A stretch of DNA of 64,000 bases from Sindora glabra (GCA_020226215.1 CM035230.1:26021883-26085882), one strand, 5' to 3'; counted from the first letter of the stretch, positions 49,001-61,910 are shown. Made by a program: numbers and translations. Notes: generated by a model from the sequence alone, not told the origin.

Positions 49001-49329
49001 CTTTGCATGTTGACAACTAGATAAATCCTTAAGCAATTAAGAAGTGAATATTAGACACATAAATTATCCCTAAGGATGAAATCATAGGATTACCTTGCAA
49101 CTTTAATGAATGATTATCAATAATAACTAGCTTAGTTGTCAACTTATGTTACTGATCAAGTTTAAACTAGTGTTTTTGATTGCATATATGATGATAATCC
49201 TTCTAGTTTTCATAAATCACCAATAAAAGAGCATGCTAAGAAGAATGAAGTTCAAGATCTATTCTAAATGGTTAATTTAGGGATCGAGAAAGATAGGCAT
49301 TTAACCTTTATAAGTGTAACTTTACCTAT

Positions 49330-50560
49330 AAACATTAAAAAGTAGATAATTAATATCCTAAAAGAATACAAAGATTTCTTTGCTTGGAATTATAATAAGA
49401 TACTATAACTAAGTAAAGAATTAGTTAAACATCAATTACCAATCAAAGAAGTACTTCAACCTCATAAATAGCAACCTCAATGCTTTGCATCGAAAGTCAA
49501 ATTGAAAATAGAAAAGGAAATTGAAAGATTATTGAAGGCTAAATTCATTAAGACCCTGAGGTATGCTAATGGATTCTAAATGTGATGCTTGTAATGAAGA
49601 AACATGGTAAGTTATAAGTGTATATCTACTTTAAAGACTTAAACAATGTACACATAAAGATGAATATCCTATATCGATTATAGATATACTCATTGAGGTA
49701 GCTTCAAAGAACATGGTAATGAATTTAAAGGATGCGAATGTTGGTTATAACTAAGTGCATATAGTCGAAGATACGCCAAAAATAGTATTTCAATGTCCTA
49801 GCTCAATTAGTGCTTTCAAATGGGTTATGATGCCTTTTAGAACTAAAAAATGTTAGAGCCATATATCAATGAGTAATGAACACTACCTTCCATAACATGA
49901 TTAGGAAGTTAATAGAGTTATACATTGATGATGCAACAATTAAAAAAAGTTCATGCAAAAAGCATTTGGAAAATATAACATAGGCTTTTGATCAAATGTG
50001 CAAAGACAATCTAAAAAAGTGCTTTCAACATTTCAACAAGGAACTTATTAGCTTTTTAATCCACTTAAAAGGAATCAAGGTTGATAAAAATAAAACTAAG
50101 GCCATCATGAAAACTATGGCATTAACTAACAAAAAAGAGTTACAATGCTTCTTAGGATAGGTCAATTCTTTAAGAAGATTCATTTCGAACTATTCTGATT
50201 GAACTAAGGTATTTCACCTTTGTTGAAAATGAAGAATGAAGAACAATTCATATGGAAGGATGAACATTAAATTACTTTCAAAGATATAAAGAAATGTCCA
50301 GGCAATCCGCCAGTAATGTCTTCATTAATTCTAGGCTCAACATTAAAAATGTATGTTTCAATTTCAATTAATGTGGTAGGTTTCTTTTTAGCATAGGAAA
50401 ATGATGAAGAAAAAGAAAAGCAAATTTGTTATTTATCTAGAATATTGAATATGACCAAATAGAAATATTTGGCATTCAAAAAATCATATCTTGCTTTATA
50501 TTTTACATGCATAAACTTAGGTATTATATATTGTTAATTACTATTCTAGTATTATTAGCT
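49330..50560 (+). pseudogene. Tat element B reverse transcriptase and first RNase H relic
   Basis: Starts with EYKDFFAWNY (~49357-49390), then HQLPIKE and KLKIEKEIERLLKAKFIKT (49500-49555), the fingers region. The catalytic box is ELYIDDATIKKS with YIDD at 49921-49932. LKGIKVDKNKTKAIMKTMAL and NKKELQCFLG (50066-50160) mark the thumb/connection. NSLRRFISNYSD follows. RNase H traces include a FFLA*ENDEEKEKQICYLSR block near 50380-50440. Numerous frameshifts. Confidence 0.8.
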
Positions 50561-50649
50561 AAGTTTGACATCTTAAAACATATGCTAGCACAACCCTTGA
50601 TACATGGCCATATTAGTAAATAGGCATTAGACTTAACAGAATTTTCTTA

Positions 50650-51110
50650 AAATATTGCCCTTTGAAAATAACAAAAAGCTAAGTTATGGTTGACTTTTAT
50701 AGTTAAACCCCATGAACAACATATTAACTTTGTTAGTTTAAAGCATTGGAAATTATATTGTGATGGATCTTATCATAAGAATGGTGTTAAGATGAGGGTA
50801 TTGATCATAATGCCACAAGACTAACCAATTGAATTTATGTTTTTAGTAAATGTGACATGCTTAAATAATTAGGTTGAATGCGAAGCATTAATATTCATTC
50901 TAGAGTTATTAATAGAACAAAAAGCATGTAATATTAAAATTTATGAGGATTTTCCACTAATTATTAAAGAAATTTTACAAGAATACAAGTGTATAAATTC
51001 TAATATGGCTAAGTATATGGCCATTTTGACCAAGTTACTACTTAAGATTAATGATGTTATTAAACATATTCCTGGATAGAAAGTGAAAAGACTAATGCTT
51101 TAGCTCAAAT
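50650..51110 (+). pseudogene. Tat element B second RNase H relic
   Basis: Reads WKLYCDGSYHKNGVKMRVLI (50748-50807), the first aspartate box; then VTCLNN*VECEALIFILELL (50850-50912), containing the glutamate helix; then a YEDFPLIIKEILQEYKC stretch (50940-50990) at the third catalytic aspartate region and MAKYMAILTKLLLKINDVI after it. It is the best-kept domain of the element and has an archaeal-type RNase H layout, found in this position only in Tat-lineage gypsy elements as far as known. Confidence 0.82.
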
Positions 51111-51189
51111 AACTTTAAGGTATAAGATTAGTATCTCAAAGTTAATCAAAATAATTGGAAAGCAAGCATGCCTTGAACTAGTAAAAAGC

Positions 51190-52420
51190 TATTGATGTTG
51201 TGTGTATGTGTTAATAATACCTTGGCAAACTAGAGAGCATCTTTGATCAAATATTTGAATAACCTATCTAATAGTGCAAATTAGGCACCTAGAGCAAAAG
51301 TTTTAAAATTTATAATATTGGATGGTGAATTGTATAAAAAGGGTTTCAAAGGATAATTATTGAGATGTTTAGGTGAAGTTGAAGTTGTTTTGGCTATGGA
51401 AAAAGTACACGAAGGAATATGCAAGGTGCATCGAGCTAAAATAAAGATGAAATAGATGCTAGTTAGGCAAGGATTTTACTAGGCACAAATGATTACGAAT
51501 TATGAAAACTTGGATGTGGGCTATAGGGAATGTTAAGAACATGTGTTAATTTAAAAGGTATAGGCTATTGAACTTAAATAAGTAAATAAACCTTATCTAT
51601 TTAGAGGTTAGGCCTTAGACATTACTAACAAAATATACCCTTCTAACTAATGATCATCATTTCATCTTAGTGGTAAGTAACTAATTTACTAAATGAGTTG
51701 AAGTAGCTATAAAAGATTAAATAAATGGATGATATTGATTTCATAGAAAATATGTAGATTTGACTTACCCAAAATACTAGTAACTAATCATAAAATGATA
51801 TCACAAGTTAAATGGTTAAGGATTATGCTGAGTCTAAGGAATTAAGATGTTAATCTTCATACTATATCATGCCTAAGCCAATGGACAAGTCAATGCTAGC
51901 AACAAGCTAATCATCAATTTTGTTATGAAATGCGTTGGTCAATATCTTAGAAATTGGTATCATATGCTTGAAAATGAGCTTTTGGAAATTTGGAATTAAT
52001 TATAGGTTCCAACTAAGGTTACTCTGTATAAATTAGTGTTTAAGCATAACATTGTGTTACCAATTAAGGTGATAGTGAAAGTTTTAAGGGTGTAGAGGCA
52101 AAATGAATTACCATAATTTGATGCATAGTGAACAAAAAGATTTGAACAAGGTATGTTGGGATGCTTTGGATACACTAATGCATAATAAGGAGAAATTGGT
52201 CTAAAAGGAAAAGATTTGCTGAAGACTAATTTATTTAAAAGGTTATTTTACCTTTGTAAGTTAAGTCAAAATATAGCAAATTGTATTCTCACTAGGAAGG
52301 ACCATTTGTGATTATTAAAGATTTCGACTAAAATAGTTATAAAATTAAATGTGTAGAAAGCAAGAAGGTTGAAACTATCAATAGTAAATATTTAAACTAA
52401 AATAGACTAAGCATCCATGA
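51190..52420 (+). pseudogene. Tat element B integrase relic
   Basis: Blocks FIILDGELYKKGFKG (~51310-51350) and EKVHEGICKVHRAKIKMK (51395-51450) around the zinc-binding region, then a HFILVVSN*FTK*VEVAIKD core trace (51658-51715), and ANGQVNASNKLIINFV (51875-51930) at the catalytic glutamate region. YHMLENELLEIWN and TKVTLYKLVFKHNIVLPIKV follow (51955-52070). The C-terminal part ends near 52400. Stops throughout. Confidence 0.75.
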
Positions 52421-52599
52421 AGTAACTTTCAAAAGCATATGAAAATTTCAACCAAAATTTAATATATGAGCAAAAAAAATGACTATAATATTCACAAAAA
52501 AAGAAAGCTAAATGACAGCCTAAAACATCCCAAAATTCCATCCCATTTAGCAAAAGAAATAGATTTACAAATTTTTTAAGGAAAATTTAAAATTAGTCC

Positions 52600-53330
52600 T
52601 AAAGTTATTCCATTTTTCTTTGGTCAAAGTTTTTAATTCTAACATGGCTTTGTATTTACCCTTCATTTAAGATAGCTTGGCATTAGTCAACTTGTATTCC
52701 TTTACCACTTTCTTACCCTTTTGTCAAAACTCTTGCTCTTTCAATTCTATAGCTTAGAGTTCATACTCCAAAGCTAGTTAAATTTCTTCAAGTTGTATTA
52801 AACCTTCATGAAGCTTAGATATTTTAGCATTAAAAGTTAAAATTCATTCATCACAAGCTTGATACTTTCAACAAGAAACTTGTAGTCCTACCATTAAATA
52901 TGCTAAGTCCATTAGCTTTTGCTTTCGTTAGGTGATGGATTGGTAAGCTTTTTCAATGGTTAAAGTCTTACTCAAGTCTACCAACATAGAGAGGAAGTTA
53001 TCTACCAAGTCAAGAATTTATGATTTGAAGCTTATAGTAATTTAGGAGTCTAAAGCTATGGATTCTTTTAAAATCTTTAAAATTGACTAATTTATAGTGG
53101 GTTTTATCTATCTCTTTTAAATCTTGGTTTTGGATTTTTTTTCCTAATGTGGTCACATCTCCTCCATATGTTGTTGGTCAACAACAGGATCTTTAATCAA
53201 GTCAATAACTAGTCAGATAGAAGAAGTCGAGTGACTACCTTTAGAAGTTAAAATTTTCAAAATTATAAAGAGATTATAATTACCTTTATTTTCTTGATCA
53301 AAAGAATGCCTTGATAAATAATGGCAAACA
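52600..53330 (-). pseudogene. Antisense coiled-coil reading frame in Tat element B
   Basis: On the minus strand one frame from about 52860 down to 52680 reads ACDE*ILTFNAKISKLHEGL, IQLEEI*LALEYEL and KEQEF*QKGKKVVKEYKL. It has regular leucine and charged residues as in a coiled coil, and a few isolated stops. It sits downstream of integrase in antisense, the same place as the antisense frame of element A. No known domain recognised. Confidence 0.45.
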
Positions 53331-53467
53331 TTGGATTAATTATGCTTGGTTTGGTCAGGATTGATATCTAGGTGTTTCAGGTCATTATACTATTATAGTG
53401 TTGCCCTTTAATATTGGTTGTTTTTCAATTTCAATGTTAGTTACAAACCAACACCTACACCAGCATT

Positions 53468-53472
53468 GTTAT
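53468..53472. repeat. TSD GTTAT (left)
   Basis: Left target duplication; identical copy at 56056-56060. Confidence 0.92.
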
Positions 53473-53984
53473 TGTAAAACTCCCTCACTCATTAACACCT
53501 TAATCCTCATTTAATAGATAATTATTGCATACTAATTTGCCTTCTACTCTAGGCTAACTCACAATACCACAAATTTCTGTATCTCATACACTTTAGGCAA
53601 GGGTCATGTAATTATACAACAAGTTCAACTTACAAAACATACATCCATCACTTACAATATCACCAACTATACAATCATTTTTAATACAACTTCAAATCTC
53701 TATTCTCCTTTGTCAAGAGGATCTCTAGAAGCATCATCTGGAATGGTTAGTATAACACAGAAAACATAAGAAACAGAGTTTCCCAGTAGCTAGCTATTAC
53801 CACGAAAACATATCAAGTCATTCCAGATCCTTAAGCAAATAAAACGTACATTTCGAAATCAATCAATCATTTATCATCTCATTCCATACCATTGTAGGAA
53901 ATGTGCATCACACATAGCAATCCACAAGCCCATTCAAGGACTCATATCAATATCTAGATGGCCATCACAGATAATCGTACCTAG

Positions 53985-54265
53985 GCCTCATACAGTAATT
54001 CACTGTCTTCCCGGGGTGAACTAGGGCCATAGGCCTTACACACACAGTTCCACACTATCTTCCCGAGGTGTCTAGCCATAGGTACCGCACACAACAATTT
54101 CATACCATCCCGGGGGTAACTCGGGCCATAGGCCTTACTCACACAGTATTTGACTGTCTTCCCGGGGTGTGCACACAGTAAATTCATTACCATCCCGGGG
54201 ATAACTCGGGCCATAGGCCTTACTCACACAGTATTTGACTGTCTTCCCGGGGTGTGCACACAGCT
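53985..54265. repeat. ~86-bp tandem array in the solo LTR
   Basis: Units with ccataggcctta, cacacagtatttgactgtcttcccgggg-type cores; the best pair begins near 54110 and 54196. Counterpart of 36820-37100. Confidence 0.85.
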
Positions 54266-54655
54266 ATTTCATACACATTCCATATAATGGCAAAGTATAC
54301 CGAAAATCATGTAAATAGAAAATAGAGCTTAAGGATAAAGCTAGCTACCTTTTATAAGCTTCCAATGGTGATGTCTCTTTTGCCCTCACTTAAAACTTCT
54401 TTACAATTTCCCCTTACCTTTCCAACTTGTCACTTTTTAGTCTATACAAATACATATCATAGTTCTTATTAGAACATCATCACTTTCCTTAAACCTCATG
54501 TATTCTTTACTTCCTCCACTTAAATAAATGCATACTTAGATGCTCTATATCTTGATTTCAAGTCTTAGAATAACACATATGAGCATTAGAAAAGGATCTG
54601 GAGGCAAAATCGTGTAAACCATGAAGAATCAAAGCCAAAATGTTCACTTGACAAA

Positions 54656-54842
54656 GTACACGGTGTTGAACATGGGCCGTGTTCTACCCCGTGTTCAGAA
54701 CATGGGGTACAACATGGGCCGTGTTCTGCCCCATGTACATTACTAATCAGCCTTTGTAAAAGAACATGGGGTTAAACATGGGTCGTGTTCTACCCTGTGT
54801 ACAGAACATGGGGTACAACATGGGCCGTGTTCTACCCCGTGT
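54656..54842. repeat. Palindrome cassette, CpG-decayed copy
   Basis: At least three hairpin units with gtacacgg/acatgggg arms facing ccccgtgtac/ccatgtac arms around gggccgtgtt. Counterpart of 37485-37725. Confidence 0.9.
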
Positions 54843-56055
54843 ACATTACTAATTTTCCAAAAACACAATTTACATGGCTAAACCTCCTTCTCCCCTTGGC
54901 TTCTCAAAAGGGAAGTTTCATACACACTTTCATAACTCAAAATTTCATCTTCCATAAGCTTCATAACTCATAAGAATCATCCTAATTTCATCATTTTAAC
55001 TAAATTCCAAACAAATCATGCCAAATCCACACATGCACCATTATGCCTCTAAAACCCAAGTGTGTACATCATGGTTTCTTGCTATTTTTACACCAAACCA
55101 AAGCCATAAATCAATATAACAACATCTAAAACACCATTAAACATGTTCAAATCATCCTAAACTCCATGTTCAATCACCCTTGACCACTCCAACATCAAAA
55201 TCTCAAGAAACTAAAAAGAGTACTTTAAAGAGCTTTTAGAGGAGAACAATTTTACCTCTTGCTACAACTTGAAAATCCTTACTTAGAGCTCACCAAACTT
55301 GATCAAACTTAAGCTTTTCTTCAATCTAAACACACCAATGGATAGAGCTTGATGAGAAGAGCAACTTTCCCTTCTACCACTAAGCTTAAATCTCACTATT
55401 TTTGGGTGAAAAAGCCAAAAGAAACTTTCTCTCTCTTCTCTCTCTCTCCTGCACGTTTTTGGTGCTTTAATGGAGTCTTCCACAGCTTTTGAGAAGAAAG
55501 GATAAGGAAGAAGACTTTTCGTGAAGCTTCAAGGGCATTCTTGCCATTTTTGACAATTCCAAGGGTAATTTAGTCCTTTTTTCACCAATAGTAAGGCTAT
55601 TCTTGCCATTTTCAAATAAGGACACTTGTCCATGAGTCCATTGGCCACACTTGCCATGTGTTTATTGGCCACACTAAATAAAATCACATATTACACCCTA
55701 AAATCTTGGTTATTCATATTAGATCCCAAATCCTTGGTTATTTCACTTTAACCACACCCGATTCTGCACTTTTGCAATTTAGTCCATAGGGTTTCTGTCT
55801 GTTTAAAATTCCTTACACTGTCAGACTTAGATCACTTCCCCTTTTAGGGTTTTCTAACCTCCTCTGATCATTCATACTATTTAGGAAAATTAATTCTTTT
55901 CCTACTATCCTTTTCCTTCAAAATTTCGTTTACCTTACACTTAATTCCTTTCAACTTGAGATTCACCCACCAAGCTAACTCAAACGTGCTCTTCGTTTCT
56001 ATGACCTTAGAATTTAGAGATTCAAATGATAAAATTGAAAATTTGGGACATTACA

Positions 56056-56060
56056 GTTAT
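56056..56060. repeat. TSD GTTAT (right)
   Basis: Right copy of the duplication. Confidence 0.92.
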
Positions 56061-56503
56061 ATGTCAAGCTGTTCCATATCAGTTGAAAAAATTAAACAAT
56101 AACATTAATTATATATATATAATAACCATTATCATTTTTTACAACTATAGATATTATAATTAATAATATTCAACTATAGTTGTTTAAATAATCAAAGTGA
56201 TGTATCTTTCTCTCCAACCCACCATTGCTTTTCCTCTATGCTTAGCCTTCTTTCATAAATCCTCCCTCTTAACTCTCCTTTTTTTATAGTTTCCCCTACC
56301 CGGTTTCTTCTAATGCCCATTATCTCCAATGATACTTCAAAATCTTAATTTTAACAGTTTTAAAGATTATAAGAAAAGAATGAAAATGGTAAAATTTTAT
56401 ATGCAAAACTCATTACTAAATATGTAAAGTTAGCACTCCCTAAAAAAGGCATCTTACATAGAATATTTATAAATGTAAAAAACATTCATTAAAATTTAAT
56501 ATG
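56061..56503. other. AT-rich flank, nothing recognised
   Basis: Follows the solo LTR; probably the remaining 3' tail of Tat element B. No frame or repeat stands out. Confidence 0.5.
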
Positions 56504-56512
56504 TAATATTCA

Positions 56513-57233
56513 ATGTTTTAAAACCAAAACCGAACAAGTTGGTTTAACTAGTCCAACTAGGAATTGGATGCTAGTCTTGTTCGAGTTTAGCCACAAACTC
56601 AGGAAACCAATCATATTAGTTTTAACCAGTCTGACCTGCCATTTACCCGATTAACCTATCAAATTGATGCAACTCAATTCGAGTGGGTTGACTACAGCTT
56701 TGATCTAAAATTTTGAAATTACAATCTTAGAGCTTCTAATACAAGCCCCTTAAGCCATCAAGGAATCTCTTACCACATGGACCAATACTATTTTAATTAT
56801 AATAATGACAAATATTATATATAATGTATATAATTTTCCATTTTTCGTATTTTACTTCATCTAAATTTTTTATAAATTATATATATATGTATATTATATA
56901 TTATATAATTAAACTATTCTTATTTAGCTAATGTTTAATTTAAAATTTTCATTAGATTAATATGAAATATAGTTTTAATATTACAAAATAATATTAAAAT
57001 TGAGGCAGATGTTTGTAATTAGAGTAAGATTAATGTTTATTATCTTGTGTTTCATAAATATACTTGTACAAATTAATTTAATTTAATTATATATATATAT
57101 ATATATATAATATTATAATTTGTAGATATAAAATATATTAACTGATTCAACCATCTAGTTTAACTGGTTAAACTAGTCTGACCTTAGCCCACTTACCTTG
57201 GGTCAGTGACCAATTTGAGTTTGAGAACACCGA
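56513..57233. mobile_element. MULE/MITE-like element (721 bp)
   Basis: Flanked by near-identical 9-10-base repeats taatattca (56504-56512) and taatattgca (57234-57243). Imperfect terminal inverted repeats: left TGTTTTAAAACCAAAAC, and the complement of the right end TGTTCTCAAACTCAAA. Inner inverted blocks ttggtttaactagt and actagtttaacca extend the symmetry. A TSD of about 9 bases fits Mutator-like elements. No transposase, AT-rich core with TA runs. Confidence 0.5.
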
Positions 57234-57243
57234 TAATATTGCA

Positions 57244-57600
57244 TATTTCATATAAATAAATAATAGATAATACCATCAAATATCATAAGAAAAAAAATAA
57301 AAATCAAGTTTCTTAACTATACATTTTGTAAAACTTGTATCAAAATGAAAAACAATAAGACATAATTAATTTTGGAACTAAGTTATAAGAATAAAACACC
57401 AAAGTTAAGAAAGTTCTTACATTCATATTATGTGCTTTTCTAGTAAATGCACATCCCCACAAATTTACTGATAAGTTATTTAATATGCATTGTAACTTAC
57501 TAAAATTAAATATTATTGGTTTACTAAATGTTTTGTGGTAATGGGTGACAAACTAGCCTTAGTGACCCATTTCATATATCCATTCTCAATTATTTACTAA
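57244..57600. other. AT-rich spacer
   Basis: No element or coding recognised between the MULE-like element and the LTR-like block. Confidence 0.6.
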
Positions 57601-59100
57601 CCATGATTACTAAATTGTTTAAAATTTTTATGCACTAAAAATAGAAGGAAGAAATACAAGTAAAAAGCAAAATAAAAATGCAAATAGAATGTAGATAGAA
57701 TTAAAATAGAATGCAGTATAGAATGAATGCAAAATTAAATTAAGGGGTTTTGATTTGAAATTAAGATAAATGCACTAAAAAAATAAAATATAGAAGCAAA
57801 GCAAAAAGAAAGAAAAATTAATATAGCAAAATAACTAATCTAAGGATTTGAAAGCTTTTAATGTAAATTAAGCATAGGTCATAAAATATTTGACCATTCC
57901 AATTAATTTTTTAATCTTGAATTATTTAGAACCCTTAAAATAATCCATGAATCTTATGCTAGATAAAAATATAAGATTTAATCAATTAAGACTAGCAAAA
58001 TTAAGTAATTGCTATAATTCGCAAAGCTAGATTAAAATTGATTTCAAATAGAATTTAGTTGAATTGAAAGATTAAACTAGAAACCTCCAGTTTAATTTTT
58101 CAATCCTCTATTCCCATGTAAAAAATAATGATTAACCAATCATAATTCAATATAAAAATAGCTAAAGATTAGAAATCACAAAGTTGAATAGAAACTATAA
58201 GAAATTAACATCTAACTTATGCAATTCCAAGCAATCAACACAAAAAATTAAGGAAATAGGAAAATCAATTAGAAGAAGTCAACATTACAACTTAGTATCT
58301 CATAATTTAAATAGAGATAAGCCTTAGAATCCTTGAATTCACTAAAAATTTAGCCTTGCATAGCCTAAAAAGAAAAAAACTTGAGAAAAAGATAAAAATC
58401 ACCTTTACTGAATTATGTAGGAGTAAAAGTGTTTTTGCCTTTAAAAGCACAACCTTATATCTAACTTTATAACCTATGAAGCCTAATAGACCTGAATTAT
58501 ATACCTCTTAGTGTTACAAAGAATAGGGCTTTGCTAATTTTAAGAGCTTAGAACCTATTTTACAAAACAATGTACGATAAGAGTTACAATAGTAAAATTT
58601 CATAAGTCTAACTTCTACTCAAGACCACCAAGACTATATGATTTTTTTAAAGTCCAAGCACAAAGTTGTAGAGCTAGATCTTACGAAAATTTGAGCACTA
58701 GTTTCACCTAGATTGGATCTCTATAACTCTAAATATAGCCTAAAAATCATAACTAGCTAAGTTTGGATAGAAATAGAGTTTCAATTTCTTAGTTAGATTA
58801 GACCTTCTAGATGTTTGGAATAGGATTTGACTAAAACATAATAGTTGTAGAGGTTTCTTTAAGCTTTCCAATGATATAAAGACTAAATAAATCCAATATT
58901 TAAAACTCAAGAAATAACAAAAAATCTACAATAGTGAAAAATTCAACATTAATCAAATAATTTCAAATCATTATAGAATCACCCCAAATTACATAATAAG
59001 GCCAATTTTATAAAATTAAGCATATGTAATACACTCAGAGGCATAAAATAGAAGTAAATAATATAAAACAAAGTCTTGCACATAAATTTTCCTACACTTA
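57600..59100 (-). repeat. 3' LTR-like block of the Athila-like element
   Basis: Aligns with 25.4-27.0 kb and 45.9-47.0 kb. Limits approximate; no TSD found. Confidence 0.6.
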
Positions 59101-60600
59101 GCCTTTGCATAATCTTAGGTAAGACATAACTTTATTCAAAACTAAAGAACAAAAGATTTACTTTCCAAAAAATTTCAAAATTACAAATTCACAAACAAGA
59201 AAGAACTAAAGCCATCAAGAAACATAACAAATTGTGAATAAAAATCTTGAAAAACTTGAAACTAACAATCATAGCAACTTTATTTAGAAAGAATATATCA
59301 ACGTAGTAGATTCTTACAAAATTCACTCTCTAACTCTCAACTGTTTAAAGTAAGTGTTTCAGTCAAGTTTATTCTATAAAATTGTTCTACCATAAGCTTG
59401 CTAATTATCTAATTTCTACTACTCAAATCACATGCACAATAAAAATAAAAAAGACTTTATTGAAGGTTGTAATGTGACTAAGGAAAAGAAATAGAAAAAT
59501 GAAGGTATGAATAGGTAGAAACCAAAAAAAATCAATATAGCACTTGATCTATAAACACAAATCAATCATGAACAATTATTACCTTAACATAACAACTATA
59601 TTTTAACTTAGAACACTCATCAACATTTTTCTTTTTCATTTTCATTAACTTCTTTTTTTTCTTTTTTTTTTATATTTTAAATTTTTTACTTTTCTTATGG
59701 ACTTTCTCTTTCTTTTCTTTTTCATTTTCATTTTTTCATTTTTTAACTAACTTTTGAACTTGAAGTTAATAACTTTTCATAGCACACAAACTCATATACT
59801 CTTACACTTATTCAAGAACTCAAATACTTTACTAATCTCTAAAGTTAGATAAAGATATTTGTTTTTTATTAGAAAAATATTCATAGACTAATCAATAAAG
59901 AAAAGGCGATTAAGCTCAAGAGAGTTGAAAAAGATAAAAAATCATGGTTAACTATTTAGCTCTAGATCATACAAAGAAATAATGCCTTTATCATTTTTTA
60001 TACATGTATATGCAAATATAATATGAAAAAGAATCAAAATAAGTTCTAGAGAAAAAAATTGTCGAAGAACATCATACAAGAATAAAAAAGAATGGTATAA
60101 ATTTTCAACAAAAGATTCAAAATCTCATAAAAAAGATCATGCTACCAAATTCAAGCTATCAATTCAAAATCCATCACTACACCAATCAATTTCAAGATGT
60201 AAAATCATTCATTTAATCATGTTATGAATCATTAACTTCAATTGAATCTTACTTATGAAAAATGTAAAATCTCCATCGATGGAAAATAACTAAAAAGGCT
60301 CAAAATCAAGTGAAAAATATATTTTTTTAAAATTTATATTTTTCTATTTTTTTTACTTTAAAAGCATTAAATGAAGACATAAAACATAATAATTCCTAGA
60401 AGTCTCCCTCTACACTTAAATGTTACATCGTTCTTAATGTAAAGTATATTAAGATCATCAATAAAGATAAAAGACAAGTAAATTAAAAGAAAAGGTTTAG
60501 AGAAAGAAAATCTAAAAAGTCTTAGGTTGTCTTATAAGAGGCATTCTTCTTTAATGTATTTAGCTAGACTCAAGATCCTTCATTAAAAATAAATTAGGGT
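59100..60600 (-). other. 3' untranslated region of the Athila-like element
   Basis: Aligns with 27.0-30.05 kb minus its solo LTR. It contains the A/G-rich tract (complement of 59630-59740) and a decayed TTAAGTGT-type motif near 60410. The duplication seen at 29650-30010 is absent here. Confidence 0.65.
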
Positions 60601-60779
60601 CTCTAGCTCCATCGATTCCATCACTTGCTTTTAAAAACCTTCATAAAATGGCTTAAGCTGACCCTTATTGAATTTGAACACCTTATTATTCTCTATACTC
60701 TTGATTTCAACTACATTATAAGAAAAAACTATTAGCAACAACAAAAAGTCCATTCCAATAGGAATGAAGTGTGCTTAAT

Positions 60780-61910
60780 ATTAATTTAAGCCTTCAATTA
60801 AACAATAAAACTTTTTATCCAATCTCAAATTTTCTTCCTAAAAATGAGCTTATCATGGAATGTCTTTATTTTCTCCTTGTAAAGCCTAGAATTCTAATAA
60901 GCTTTAAATATGAGTTTCTCCAATTCTTACAATTACAATTTTTTTTGCCTTTTGAAATGCCTTCAAATCCATGTTGAACCTTCTAATAACCCAAAATGCT
61001 CCATGTTCTAACTTCATTAGAAGATGACATACTTTCCTAAAAACATCTAGTATAGGGACATCCTAATAGGAGTTTTGTGTGTTATCCTATAGGCCTAAAG
61101 TGCACCATTTGATCTAAGACTCCAATCTTTTTTATTAAGATTCACAGTTTTCTTTAAAATTAATTTAATTTCTTTATCAAAAACTTCTGCTTAACTATTT
61201 ATTTAGGGATAATATGATATGGAAACTCTATGACAAACCACATATTTCTTCAATAAATCCTTAAGTGCTTGACTACAAAAATGACTCTCTTGATCACTTA
61301 TTAAAGCACATGGAATGTCAAACCTACTAAAAATTATAGGACTTGACAAAGTTTATTACAACTTTTGAGTCATCAGTCCTGGTGACTTTAGCTTCCACCT
61401 ACTTAGAAACATAACCAATAGTCAGTATAATGTAAATAAAGCTAAAAGATAAAAGAAAAGGGCTTATAAAATCAACGTCTTACATATAGAAACCTTATAA
61501 AAAAAGCATAGAAAACTAATGCATCTCATGTTTACAAGATAAATTTCTTGTTCTTTGACATTGTTCACAATTTTTGTAAAATATATAAGCATCATGGGAT
61601 AAAGTAGGCCAATAAAAACCAAAATTAAGTACCTTTCTTATTGTTCTCTTAAGTCCAAAGTAACCTCTATAAGCATAAGCATGATAAAATGCAAGTATGG
61701 AATAAAACTTAAAATCATGTACATATCTCCTAATTATTTGATCAGTGTAAAATCTCTACAAGTAAGGATTATCATACATATAATGTTTAACCCCACTCTT
61801 TAACTTATCAACTTGTGCTTTCTTAGCATCTATAGGCAACTTATTAGCAACTAAAAAATCTACTAAATTAGCAAATTAAGGATCTTTACTTAGTAGCTAC
61901 AAAAGGTACT
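60780..61910 (-). pseudogene. Integrase relic of the Athila-like element
   Basis: Minus strand. The zinc-binding region reads AYRGYFGLKRTIRKVLNFGF, then YWPTLSHDAYIFYKNCEQCQ (about 61670-61555), including the CxxC pair. Core fragments follow with many stops. The C-terminal part near 60860-60780 reads FEIG*KVLLFN*RLKLI. Integrates cDNA; inactive here. Confidence 0.8.

Larger units (their letters stand above)
47400..53467 (+). mobile_element. Decayed Ty3-gypsy element of Tat type (element B)
   Basis: Protease, RT, RNase H, second RNase H and integrase relics follow one another on the + strand between 48600 and 52400. An antisense coiled-coil frame lies beyond, and a solo LTR inserted at 53473. 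LTRs were not identified. The dual RNase H places it in the Tat lineage like element A; the two differ in sequence. Sequence 46990-48500 probably includes leader and gag, which I could not read reliably. Confidence 0.75.
53473..56055. mobile_element. Solo LTR, 2583 bp, second copy of the 36312-38940 family
   Basis: Starts TGTAAAACTCCC and ends GGGACATTACA, flanked by GTTAT. It aligns with 36312-38940 along its full length, with small indels. It carries the ~86-bp array at 53985-54265 and the palindrome cassette at 54656-54842. In the cassette many acacgggg motifs have become acatgggg, consistent with CpG decay. No coding domain. Confidence 0.93.
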
